NCBI RefSeq assembly: GCF_035920445.1
Contig: NZ_CP109162.1
Span: 6,510,001-6,574,000 of the forward strand
Direction of reading: 5' to 3'
DNA length: 64,000 nt
Source: Nocardia sp. NBC_01730
Lineage (GTDB): Bacteria > Actinomycetota > Actinomycetes > Mycobacteriales > Mycobacteriaceae
Part shown: positions 25,873 through 33,899 of the stretch, one piece after another
Layout of the letters: each line of letters begins with the position of its first letter
How positions within the stretch are numbered: the stretch's first letter is position 1
Position numbers and translations under genes: made by a program
Notes under the pieces: generated by a model
Seen by the model: the letters and a program-made list of their open reading frames with translations, nothing else
The model's database searches: none
Told to the model about the DNA's origin: nothing

Positions 25873-27522
25873 GTGAGCTACAACATAGCGGACCTTGTCG
25901 AACATGCCATCGACCTGATGCCCGACCGCGTCGCGCTGGCCGACGACGGCCGCGAGGTCACCTACGCCCAACTGGAGGAGCGGGCCAATAGGCTCGCTCA
26001 CTACCTGCAAGAACGGGGAGTCCTGCCGGGCGACAAGGTGGGCATCTACTCACGGAACACGATCGAGGCCGTCGAGGCGATGGTCGCGATCTTCAAGGCG
26101 CGCGCCGTGATGATCAACGTGAATTACCGATATGTCGAGAACGAGTTGCAGTACATCTTCGACAATTCCGACATGGTCGCGCTGATCCACGAGCGCCGCT
26201 ACAGCGACAAGGTGTCCGCGGTTCGCCAGAACACCCCGACGCTGCACACCGTCATCGTCGTGGATGACGATACGACCGGACCGATCCGCACCGCAGCCGA
26301 TTCGGTGGAGTACGAAGCGGTGCTCGCGCAGTCCTCAGGTGAGCGCGACTTCGGTGATCGTTCCCCTGACGACCTGTACATGCTCTACACCGGCGGCACC
26401 ACCGGCATGCCCAAGGGTGTGATGTGGCGCCAGGAAGACGTGTGGCGTGTGCTCGGCGCGGGGATCAACTTCGTCACCGGCGAATACGTCAAGGACGAGT
26501 GGGAGTTGGCGAAAGTGGGCGCGGGCAGTCCGGCCATGGTGCGGTTCCCGATCCCGCCGATGATTCACGGCGGTGCACAGTGGGCGACCTTCCACAGTCT
26601 GTTCGGCGGCGGCAAGACCGTGATGATTTCGGAGTTCTCCGGGCACGGGGTGTGGCAGGCAATCGACAAGCACAAGATCAACCTCATCTTCATCACCGGT
26701 GACGCTATGGCCCGCCCGATGCTGGACGCACTGATCGAGGGCAACCCGGAAACCGGTCGGCCGTATGACCTTTCGAGCCTGTACGTGATGGCCAGCAGCG
26801 CGGCGCTGTTCTCGCCCGCGATCAAGGACCAGTTTCTGGAGCTGCTGCCGAACCGGATGATTTCCGACTCGATCGGCTCCTCGGAGACCGGCTTCGGCGG
26901 ACTGTCCATCGTGGCCAAAGGGGCGACGCACACCGGAGGCCCTCGGGTGAAGATCGACGCCTCCACCGATGTGCTCGACGACGATGGCAATCCCGTGCGG
27001 CCCGGCTCCGGCATCGTCGGCATTCTGGCCAGGCGCGGGCACATTCCGCTCGGCTACTACAAGGACGAGGTGAAGACCGCGGCGACCTTCAAGGAGTTCA
27101 ACGGGATCCGCTACGCCATCCCTGGCGACTTCGCCAGGGTCGAGGAGGACGGCACCGTCACCATGCTCGGCCGCGGATCGGTCAGCATCAACAGCGGCGG
27201 CGAGAAGATCTACCCGGAGGAGGTCGAGGGTGCGCTCAAGACGCACCCGGAGATCTTCGACGCGCTCGTCGTTGGCGTCGACGACGAGCGGTGGGGCCAG
27301 CGAGTGGTCGCCGTGGTGCAATGTCGCAGCGAGAACCGGCCGACCTTGGCGGAACTGCGCCCGATGCTCTCCCAGGAGATCGCGTCCTACAAGCAGCCGC
27401 GCAGTCTGTGGTTCGTCGACGAAATCAAGCGCTCGCCCGCGGGCAAGCCCGACTACCGCTGGGCCAAGGAGCAGACCGAATCGCGGCCAGCGGATGACCA
27501 CGCCGAGGCGAGTTCGAAGTAG
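25873..27522 (+). CDS. fadD19: FadD19: steroid C26/C27 side-chain CoA ligase
   Basis: 549 residues (M. tuberculosis FadD19 548) and similar along the whole length, from YNIADLVEHAIDLMPDRVAL to the C-terminal SPAGKPDYRWAKEQTE. The P-loop is LYTGGTTGMPKGVMWR, with GSSETGFGG and GRGSVSINSGGEKIYPEEVE following. It thioesterifies the side-chain acid made by CYP125. In Rhodococcus it is essential for C-24-branched sterols, fitting the ltp3/ltp4 genes here. The GTG at 25873 is probably leaderless. Confidence 0.93.
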   Translation: MSYNIADLVEHAIDLMPDRVALADDGREVTYAQLEERANRLAHYLQERGVLPGDKVGIYSRNTIEAVEAMVAIFKARAVMINVNYRYVENELQYIFDNSDMVALIHERRYSDKVSAVRQNTPTLHTVIVVDDDTTGPIRTAADSVEYEAVLAQSSGERDFGDRSPDDLYMLYTGGTTGMPKGVMWRQEDVWRVLGAGINFVTGEYVKDEWELAKVGAGSPAMVRFPIPPMIHGGAQWATFHSLFGGGKTVMISEFSGHGVWQAIDKHKINLIFITGDAMARPMLDALIEGNPETGRPYDLSSLYVMASSAALFSPAIKDQFLELLPNRMISDSIGSSETGFGGLSIVAKGATHTGGPRVKIDASTDVLDDDGNPVRPGSGIVGILARRGHIPLGYYKDEVKTAATFKEFNGIRYAIPGDFARVEEDGTVTMLGRGSVSINSGGEKIYPEEVEGALKTHPEIFDALVVGVDDERWGQRVVAVVQCRSENRPTLAELRPMLSQEIASYKQPRSLWFVDEIKRSPAGKPDYRWAKEQTESRPADDHAEASSK

Positions 27523-27655
27523 AACGGGTGACGCGGTCGGCCGTTGCGAATTCAGCGCCGGCCTGGCCGCGTGCCTCGACTAGAGCGTTGCCGTCGGTGG
27601 TCGGTCTGGTTTGGGTGACCGGTACCGGGGAGCGTCAGGCACAGAATCCGGAGTC

Positions 27656-27678
27656 ATGCGGTACCATGCGGTACCATC
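27656..27678. promoter_or_regulatory. Direct repeats with GGTACC palindromes upstream of the toxin-antitoxin pair
   Basis: CATGCGGTACCATGCGGTACCAT: two 10-bp direct repeats, each containing the palindrome GGTACC, ending 5 bp before the antitoxin ATG. A good candidate for the autoregulatory operator of the antitoxin. Confidence 0.6.
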
Positions 27679-27683
27679 GAGTG

Positions 27684-27881
27684 ATGGCTGGTCTGAACAT
27701 TCGGTTTTCCGAGGCGGAGCTGGCCGCTTTGCGTGAACGCGCGGAGGCGGAGGGCCGCAGCATGCAACAGTTCGTCCACGATGCTGTCGTCAAGGCGATC
27801 AATGAGCATTCCAGATTGTTCAACGAGGCCGCTGATCACGTCTTGCGAGTCAGTGAGGAGCTGAACCGGAGGCTGGCCTGA
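27684..27881 (+). CDS. Ribbon-helix-helix antitoxin of a Doc system
   Basis: 65 residues. NIRFSEAELAALRERAEAEG (about 4-23) is the strand and first helix of a ribbon-helix-helix (CopG/Arc-like) DNA-binding domain; the charged C-terminal half would cover the toxin. Its stop shares one base with the toxin start (TGATG), so the two are coupled. Direct repeats upstream probably form its operator. Confidence 0.8.
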   Translation: MAGLNIRFSEAELAALRERAEAEGRSMQQFVHDAVVKAINEHSRLFNEAADHVLRVSEELNRRLA

Positions 27882-28249
27882 TGGAGTATCTGACGCTGCC
27901 CGAACTGCTGAATCTCGCTGAGCGATTGGGTACTCCGGCGGTCCGTGACTACGGCCTGCTCGACTCTGCTCTTGCTCGACCGCAGTCCAGCGTATTCGGC
28001 CAGGACGCCTACCCGGAGGTGTGGCAGAAGGCTGCTGCGCTGATGGAATCGATTGCACGCAACCATGGCTTGGTCGATGGCAACAAGCGATTGGCCTGGT
28101 ACGCGACCTGGGTTTTCCTGCAGATCAACGGTCATCCGCTGGACACGCACTTCGATGTCGATGACGCCGAGCGATTCGTGCTGGGGGTATGTCAGGGTGA
28201 GCTCGGCGTGCCTGCGATTGCCGAGCACTTGGCGAAGTTCGAAGGCTGA
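27881..28249 (+). CDS. doc: Doc-family (Fic-fold) toxin
   Basis: 122 residues, the usual length of death-on-curing toxins. The motif ARNHGLVDGNKRLAW (about 59-73) is the Doc form of the Fic signature (H62, D66, N68-K69-R70). Doc phosphorylates elongation factor Tu. The pair sits between fadD19 and chsE5, interrupting the steroid genes, which suggests later insertion. Confidence 0.88.
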   Translation: MEYLTLPELLNLAERLGTPAVRDYGLLDSALARPQSSVFGQDAYPEVWQKAAALMESIARNHGLVDGNKRLAWYATWVFLQINGHPLDTHFDVDDAERFVLGVCQGELGVPAIAEHLAKFEG

Positions 28250-28267
28250 CGGCCCGGACACGCGAAC

Positions 28268-28297
28268 CGGCCCGCAGACAAGATGCCATGTGGGCCG
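28268..28297. terminator. Hairpin between doc and chsE5
   Basis: CGGCCCGCA...TGTGGGCCG with one wobble, between convergent genes. No T-tract follows. Confidence 0.5.
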
Positions 28298-28311
28298 ATT
28301 CGAAATCTCGG

Positions 28312-29421
28312 CTACGCCAGCAGCGCGCCGAGCGCGCGTAGGTGATCGGTGGCCGTGCCGAGGGCGAACTCATTGTGCTTTGCCGCGGTGAAGTAGTTGT
28401 GCACGATGTGGTCGCGGTCGATGCCGACGCCGCCGTGCACGTGGATGACGGTGTGCGCGACTCGGTGGCCAGCGTCGGCGGCCCAGAACTTGGCGGTGTG
28501 CACGGCCTCGGCCGCGGGCAGGTTCTCCGACAGCAGCCACGCGGCCTGGGTTACGGCGAGGCGCAGGCCCTGGACGTCGATGTAAGCGTCGGCGAGGCGC
28601 TGCGCGACGGCCTGGAAGCTGCCGACCGCCTTGCCGAACTGCTCACGCTCCCTTGCGTACTCGGCGACCAGCTCGAGCGCCCGTTCCACGGTCCCGAGTT
28701 GCAGAGCGCTCAGGCCCAGCCAGGCGCGGGCGAGGATCCAGTCCAGGATCTCGGCGCCGTCGGCCACGCCGCCGACCAGTTCGGCGGACGTGTCGGTGAA
28801 TTCGACGGCGAACTCCGGGCTGCGGTCGACCACCTGCTGGGCCGTCACGGTCGCGGCAGCGGGATCGACGAGGAAGACCGCCGTTGCGCCGGACACCGTG
28901 GCGGGAACCAGGATGCGCTCGGCTCGGTCGGCGAAGGGCACGGTGGTTTTGGCGCCAGTGAGCCGCCAGCCGCCGTCCATCTCGACCGCGGTGGTGGTCG
29001 GCTGGGCGGGCTCCCAGTTGCGCTCCTCGGCCAGCGCCGCGGTGAGGATGATGCTGCCCGCACCGGCTCGGGCGGCTCGATCTTGTTGTGCCGCGTCGCC
29101 GAACCGGGCCAGCGCGCCCGCGCCGACGACGATCGACCACAGATACGGCACGGCCGCGACATACTTGCCCAGCTCACGCAGGATGGCGGTCTGTTCGAGC
29201 GGGCCGAGGTCGCTGCCGCCGACCGACTCGGGCAGGGCCGCCGCGAGCACGCCGGTCTCGGCGAGCGAACTCCACAGCGTCTCGTCGAACCGCTCGGTGT
29301 TCGTTCCCGAGCCGCCTGCGGTGTCGAGTTCGCGCAGCCGGTCGGCGGTGACCAGCTTGCCGCACACCTCGCCGGTCAGCCGAGCGAGATCAAGTTGGGC
29401 TTCGGTGGGAGTGAAATCCAT
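28312..29421 (-). CDS. chsE5: ChsE5 (FadE27): acyl-CoA dehydrogenase subunit
   Basis: A 369-residue acyl-CoA dehydrogenase-like protein matching Rv3505. It keeps the fold (LPESVGGSDLGPLEQTAIL, REREQFGKAVGSFQAVAQR) but, as in its orthologue, is the partner without the catalytic base. With ChsE4 it forms the alpha2beta2 enzyme that begins beta-oxidation of 3-oxocholest-4-en-26-oyl-CoA. Starts 20 bp after chsE4. Confidence 0.9.
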   Translation of the reverse strand: MDFTPTEAQLDLARLTGEVCGKLVTADRLRELDTAGGSGTNTERFDETLWSSLAETGVLAAALPESVGGSDLGPLEQTAILRELGKYVAAVPYLWSIVVGAGALARFGDAAQQDRAARAGAGSIILTAALAEERNWEPAQPTTTAVEMDGGWRLTGAKTTVPFADRAERILVPATVSGATAVFLVDPAAATVTAQQVVDRSPEFAVEFTDTSAELVGGVADGAEILDWILARAWLGLSALQLGTVERALELVAEYAREREQFGKAVGSFQAVAQRLADAYIDVQGLRLAVTQAAWLLSENLPAAEAVHTAKFWAADAGHRVAHTVIHVHGGVGIDRDHIVHNYFTAAKHNEFALGTATDHLRALGALLA

Positions 29422-29441
29422 GGTGGTCTACCTGCTTTCGA

Positions 29442-30635
29442 TCAGCGCGCCGCGGCAGGCTGCTTGAGGGCGGTCATGGCGATGATGTCGCGCTGGACCT
29501 CGTTGGTGCCGCCGCCGAAGGTCAGGATGAGCGCGGCCCGGTGCATTCGCTCCAGACGCCCACGCAGTTCGGCGCCGGGGGAGTCCTGGCGCAGATAGGC
29601 CTGCGGGCCAAGGACCTCCATGAGCAGCCGGTAGGCCTCGGTGGCAAGCTCGGTGCCGTATACCTTGCAGGTCGAGGCGTCCCACGGACGCGGAGCCGCG
29701 TCGCCGCCCGCATCGGCCCGGCTGGCGATCTCCCAGTTCAGCAGCTCGAGGTACTTGACCTTGGCGTGCACCTTGGCGAGGTTGAGCTGTACCCATTCCC
29801 GGTCGATCACCCGCGAGCTGTCGCTTGCCTTGGTGTTGCTCGCCCACTCCACGGTCTGACGCAGGGCCAGTGCCAGCGGCGCGGCCGAGGTGAGCGCGAC
29901 GCGCTCGTGGTTGAGCTGGTTGGTGATCAGCGCCCAGCCGCCGTTCTCCTGGCCGACCAGCGCGCTCGCGGGCACCCGGACGTCCTGGTAGTAGGTCGCG
30001 CTGGTGTCCGGGCCCGCCATGGTGTGCACGGGGGTCCAGGAGAAGCCCTCGGCCGTGGTCGGCATGATGAGCATGCTGATGCCCTTGTGCTTCTTGGCTG
30101 TGGGATCGGTGCGCACAGCCAGCCAAACGTAGTCGGCGTAGGCGATCAGGCTTGTCCACATCTTTTGGCCGTTGATCACGTAGTCGTCGCCGTCGCGCAC
30201 GGCGGTGGTGCGCAGGCTGGCCAGGTCGGTGCCCGCGCCCGGCTCGGAATATCCGATGGCGAAGTGCAGTTCACCGGCCGCGATCTTGGGGAGGAAGAAC
30301 TTCTTCTGCTCCTCGCTGCCGTAGTGCATGATCGTCGGCGCGACCGAGTTGATGGTCAGGAACGGCACCGGCGCGCCCGCGGCCGCGGCCTCATCGGTGA
30401 AGATCAGCTGGTCCATGGTCGGGCGGTCCTGGCCGCCGTACTCCTTGGGCCATCCGAGCGCCAGCCAGCCGTCGTTGCCCATCTCCTGGACGACCTCGCG
30501 GTAGACGTTGCCCTGTCCGTACTCGCCGGTCTGCGCGCTGAGCGCCGCTCGGCGCTCCGGGGTGATGAGCCGCGCGAAGTAGTCGCGCAGCTCCGCGCGC
30601 AGCTCCTCCTGTTGCGGCGTGTACGCAATGCGCAT
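29442..30635 (-). CDS. chsE4: ChsE4 (FadE26): acyl-CoA dehydrogenase subunit
   Basis: A 397-residue acyl-CoA dehydrogenase matching Rv3504 (400 aa). LHFAIGYSEPGAGTDLASL (about 118-136) is the FAD/substrate signature, NGQKMWTSLIAYADYVWL the flavin strand, and ITNQLNHERVALTS contains the expected catalytic glutamate. It supplies FAD binding and the base for the ChsE4-ChsE5 heterotetramer. Divergent from fdxD with a KstR box between. Confidence 0.92.
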   Translation of the reverse strand: MRIAYTPQQEELRAELRDYFARLITPERRAALSAQTGEYGQGNVYREVVQEMGNDGWLALGWPKEYGGQDRPTMDQLIFTDEAAAAGAPVPFLTINSVAPTIMHYGSEEQKKFFLPKIAAGELHFAIGYSEPGAGTDLASLRTTAVRDGDDYVINGQKMWTSLIAYADYVWLAVRTDPTAKKHKGISMLIMPTTAEGFSWTPVHTMAGPDTSATYYQDVRVPASALVGQENGGWALITNQLNHERVALTSAAPLALALRQTVEWASNTKASDSSRVIDREWVQLNLAKVHAKVKYLELLNWEIASRADAGGDAAPRPWDASTCKVYGTELATEAYRLLMEVLGPQAYLRQDSPGAELRGRLERMHRAALILTFGGGTNEVQRDIIAMTALKQPAAAR

Positions 30636-30741
30636 GGCAATACCTCATGGGGATGGTCAGCCGACGGAGCTTGCGGAGTCGGCGGGGTGGGTAGGACCGA
30701 GCCTTCGTCGTTTCGGGTTCTCTCGATCATTGCATATCGAC

Positions 30742-30755
30742 TGAAACATGTTCCA
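30742..30755. promoter_or_regulatory. KstR operator between chsE4 and fdxD
   Basis: TGAAACATGTTCCA matches every fixed position of the consensus. It is placed to control both divergent genes (106 bp from chsE4, 87 bp from fdxD). Confidence 0.85.
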
Positions 30756-30842
30756 GTATTGAGAGTGGGACAGGTCGAAGACGACCCGGGCGGTCGCCTC
30801 GGCCTTTCAGGCTTCGAGTACAGCGGTGGTAAAGGAGTTCTC

Positions 30843-31031
30843 ATGAAGGTCAGTGTCGATCTGGACCAGTGTGAAGCGAACGGGATCTGTGTCGGAATCG
30901 CCCCCGACGTGTTCGAACTCGACGACGAGGACGTGCTGCACATCGCGGAGGCCGAGGTGCCCGCCGATCGGCTCGCGGCGGTGGAGGACGCCGTCGCGCA
31001 ATGCCCGAAGGCGGCGCTGCGTCTGCGGTAG
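30843..31031 (+). CDS. fdxD: FdxD: 3Fe-4S-type ferredoxin
   Basis: 62 residues, matching Rv3503c. Cysteines in DQCEANGICVGIAPDVF (first two ligands) and QCPKAALRL (third) give the CX5C...CP pattern of single-cluster P450 ferredoxins. It most likely feeds electrons to CYP125. TAAAGGAG lies six bases before the ATG. Confidence 0.92.
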   Translation: MKVSVDLDQCEANGICVGIAPDVFELDDEDVLHIAEAEVPADRLAAVEDAVAQCPKAALRLR

Positions 31032-31049
31032 CCGGCCCTTGCCGGAAGT

Positions 31050-31063
31050 TGGAACGCGTTCTA
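31050..31063. promoter_or_regulatory. KstR operator fused to the -10 of hsd4A
   Basis: TGGAACGCGTTCTA matches the consensus fully. TAAAGT (31062-31067) overlaps its end and stops 7 nt before the GTG at 31075, the leaderless arrangement also seen at 19.6 and 25.85 kb. Confidence 0.88.
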
Positions 31064-31074
31064 AAGTCGGCCGC

Positions 31075-31977
31075 GTGAGCAATGATCTGAGCCTTGCGGG
31101 CCGAGTGGCAATCGTGACCGGCGGCGGCGCCGGACTTGGGCGGGCCGAAGCGCTCGCGCTGGCAGGGGCGGGCGCTTCGGTCGTGGTCAACGACCTGTCG
31201 GAATCGGATGCGGTCGCCGATACCCTCGCCGAGATTCGCGCGCTGGGGGCCAAGGCGGAGTTCGTCGCGGGCAGCATCGCCGAGCGCGCCACCGCCGACG
31301 CGCTGATCAGCACCGCCGAGGAAGCCTTCGGCTCGGTCGATATCGTAGTCAACAACGCGGGTATCACCCGCGACCGAATGCTGTTCAATATGTCCGACGA
31401 GGACTTCGACGCGGTGCTCGCGGTGCACCTGCGTGGTCATTTCCTGTTGTCGCGTAACGCGGCCGCATATTGGCGCGTCAAGTCCAAGGAGGCCGGCGCG
31501 CCGATCTACGGCAGGCTCGTCAACACTTCCTCGGAAGCGGGCCTGCTCGGACCGGAGGGGCAGGCCAACTACGGCGCCGCGAAGGCGGGCATCACCGCGC
31601 TCACCCTCTCGGCAGCGCGGGCGCTGTCGCGCTACGGCGTGCGCGCCAACGCGATCGCGCCGCGGGCGCGGACGGCGATGACGGAGGCGGTGTTCAGCGC
31701 CGCCCCCGAGGGGGAGATCGATCCGCTGTCGCCCGATCATGTGGCCCGGCTGGTCGCCTATCTCGCTTCGCCCGCCGCCGACGCGGTCAACGGGCAGCTG
31801 TTCGTGGTGTATGGGGCGATGGTCGCCCTCATGGCGGCACCGGTTGTCGAGCGCCGTTTCGACGCCGCGGGCGGTCAGTGGTCCGCGGACGACCTGGCGG
31901 GCACGTTGACTGGCTATTTCGCCGAGCGTCCGGCCAGGCAGACGTTCTCGGCCTCCTCCCTCATCGATCTGGGATGA
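31075..31977 (+). CDS. hsd4A: Hsd4A: 17-beta-hydroxysteroid/22-hydroxyacyl-CoA dehydrogenase
   Basis: A 300-residue SDR matching Rv3502c. VTGGGAGLGRAEAL (about 14-27) is the NAD(P) loop, NNAGITRDRM and YGAAKAGITAL the catalytic motifs. It oxidises the 3-hydroxyacyl-CoA group of the side chain (and can act on 17-hydroxysteroids). The GTG is preceded by no Shine-Dalgarno but by a perfectly spaced -10, so a leaderless mRNA is likely. The last gene before mce4. Confidence 0.9.
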   Translation: MSNDLSLAGRVAIVTGGGAGLGRAEALALAGAGASVVVNDLSESDAVADTLAEIRALGAKAEFVAGSIAERATADALISTAEEAFGSVDIVVNNAGITRDRMLFNMSDEDFDAVLAVHLRGHFLLSRNAAAYWRVKSKEAGAPIYGRLVNTSSEAGLLGPEGQANYGAAKAGITALTLSAARALSRYGVRANAIAPRARTAMTEAVFSAAPEGEIDPLSPDHVARLVAYLASPAADAVNGQLFVVYGAMVALMAAPVVERRFDAAGGQWSADDLAGTLTGYFAERPARQTFSASSLIDLG

Positions 31978-32062
31978 GCCGCTCGCAGGCGGCTGCTGCC
32001 CGTGCATTACTGGTCAATCGTCCAACTATTGATCATGAGTTCGGCACTTGGTAGACATGTGC

Positions 32063-32087
32063 TTGCGGGGCGTGTGACGCCCCGCAA
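32063..32087 (+). terminator. Terminator after hsd4A
   Basis: TTGCGGGGCGT, three-base loop, ACGCCCCGCAA; perfect 11-bp stem 86 bp past hsd4A and before the mce4 promoter. Confidence 0.8.
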
Positions 32088-32184
32088 AAGGTGGGATCAT
32101 TCTGCACTGACACCGGTTCCAATTTGAATGCCGATCTTCAGATAAAGAGCATTTCAAAAGTGTTGAAAGCCTTCCGGCAGCACG

Positions 32185-32198
32185 GTGAACGTGTTCTA
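32185..32198. promoter_or_regulatory. KstR-like operator for the mce4 operon
   Basis: GTGAACGTGTTCTA, one mismatch (first base) to the consensus, 75 bp before yrbE4A. Mce4 is a known KstR target in mycobacteria. Confidence 0.78.
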
Positions 32199-32273
32199 AT
32201 CGTTGAGGCGGTGCGGCCACGGTGGACATCCGCGCCGTGAGCTGTATGCGCAGTTGAGCAAGGAGGATCGCGG

Positions 32274-33038
32274 ATGAACGAGGTCCTTGCCGTGCCATTG
32301 CGGGCCGTCGGTGGGTTCTTCGAACTCACCGCCGAGGTCGCGCGTTCCAGCGTGCGGAGACCCTTTCAATGGCGCGAGTTCATCGACCAATCCTGGTTCA
32401 TCGCGCGAGTATCGATCGTTCCCACATTGTTGGTCGCGATTCCGTTCACCGTTCTGGTGAGCTTCACGCTGAACATTCTCTTGCGCGAGATCGGCGCGGC
32501 CGACCTCAGCGGCGCCGGCGCGGCGTTCGGCTCGGTCACCCAGGTCGGGCCGATCGTCACCGTGCTCATCGTCGCGGGAGCCGGCGCCACCGCGATCTGC
32601 GCTGACCTGGGCGCCCGCACCATTCGTGAGGAAATCGACGCGATGCGGGTGCTCGGTATCAACCCGGTGCACCGCCTGGTGGTGCCGCGCGTGCTCGCCT
32701 CGATGTTCGTCGCGCTGATGCTCAACAGCCTGGTGTGCACCATTGGCATCGTCGGCGGTTTTCTGTTTTCCGTGTATTTGCAGGACGTAAATCCCGGCGC
32801 GTTCGTCAATGGCATCACATTGCTCACCCATCTGCCCGAGCTGATCATTTCCGAGGTGAAAGCCGGGTTGTTCGGGCTGATCGCGGGGCTGGTCGCCTGT
32901 TATCTGGGCCTGAATGTCAAAGGTGGACCCAAGAGTGTCGGTGATGCGGTGAATCAGACCGTAGTGTTCGCCTTTATGGCCTTGTTCGTAGTGAACGTGG
33001 TGGTCACCGCCGTCGGCATCAACTTCACGGCGCGGTGA
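32274..33038 (+). CDS. yrbE4A: YrbE4A: Mce4 transporter permease
   Basis: A 254-residue MlaE/YrbE-type integral membrane protein matching Rv3501c. About five hydrophobic helices; EEIDAMRVLGINPVHRLVVPR (about 120-140) is the conserved cytoplasmic coupling loop for the MceG ATPase, which is encoded elsewhere. With YrbE4B and the Mce4 proteins it imports cholesterol. GGAGG lies before the ATG. It overlaps no gene and is 4 bp from yrbE4B. Confidence 0.93.
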   Translation: MNEVLAVPLRAVGGFFELTAEVARSSVRRPFQWREFIDQSWFIARVSIVPTLLVAIPFTVLVSFTLNILLREIGAADLSGAGAAFGSVTQVGPIVTVLIVAGAGATAICADLGARTIREEIDAMRVLGINPVHRLVVPRVLASMFVALMLNSLVCTIGIVGGFLFSVYLQDVNPGAFVNGITLLTHLPELIISEVKAGLFGLIAGLVACYLGLNVKGGPKSVGDAVNQTVVFAFMALFVVNVVVTAVGINFTAR

Positions 33039-33042
33039 CGCG

Positions 33043-33894
33043 ATGTCCTTCGTGATCGCGTCCCGCTTCCCGCGGACCGTGCGGCGCGTGCGCCGGATGT
33101 CGGACTCGCTCGACGCGGTAGGCAAGCACGCAGTGTTCTACGCCCAGACGATCGGTTCCATACCGAGGGCGGTGGTGCACTACCGGACCGAGACGATCCG
33201 GCTGATCGCCGAAATCAGCATGGGCACCGGCGCACTGGCGGTGATCGGCGGCACCGTGGTGATCGTCGGATTCCTCACCCTGTTCGCGGGCGGCACCATC
33301 GCGGTGCAGGGCTACAGCTCGCTCGGCAACATCGGCGTCGAGGCGCTCACCGGCTTCTTCGCGGCGTTCATCAACGTCCGCATCGCGGCGCCGGTGATCT
33401 CCGGTATCGGCCTCGCCGCCACCATCGGGGCCGGCTCGACCGCGCAGCTGGGCGCTATGCGGGTGGCCGAGGAGATCGACGCGCTGGAGTCGATGGCGAT
33501 CCGGCCGGTGCCGTACCTGGTCGGCACCCGGGTACTGGCCGGGATGATCGCCATCGTCCCGCTCTACGCGCTCGCGGTGATCGCGTCGTTCCTCGCGAGC
33601 CGATTCGCCACCGTGGTGATCTACGGGCAGTCGGCGGGCGTCTATGACCACTACTTCTCCACCTTCCTCATCCCGAGCGACATCCTCTGGTCTTTCGCCC
33701 AGGCGATCTTCATGGCGTTGGCCGTGATGATGATCCACACCTACTACGGCTACAACGCCGCGGGCGGTCCGGTCGGTGTGGGTATCGCGGTGGGCAACGC
33801 GGTGCGGACCTCGTTGGTCGCGGTGGTCACGGTGACCCTGCTGATCTCGCTGGCCATCTACGGCACCTCCGGCAACTTCCATCTCTCCGGATAA
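33043..33894 (+). CDS. yrbE4B: YrbE4B: Mce4 transporter permease
   Basis: A 283-residue MlaE-family permease matching Rv3500c. The coupling loop is RVAEEIDALESMAIRPVPYLV (about 142-162), and several long hydrophobic helices follow. It pairs with YrbE4A. Five bases separate it from mce4A. Confidence 0.93.
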   Translation: MSFVIASRFPRTVRRVRRMSDSLDAVGKHAVFYAQTIGSIPRAVVHYRTETIRLIAEISMGTGALAVIGGTVVIVGFLTLFAGGTIAVQGYSSLGNIGVEALTGFFAAFINVRIAAPVISGIGLAATIGAGSTAQLGAMRVAEEIDALESMAIRPVPYLVGTRVLAGMIAIVPLYALAVIASFLASRFATVVIYGQSAGVYDHYFSTFLIPSDILWSFAQAIFMALAVMMIHTYYGYNAAGGPVGVGIAVGNAVRTSLVAVVTVTLLISLAIYGTSGNFHLSG

Positions 33895-33899
33895 GCGAC

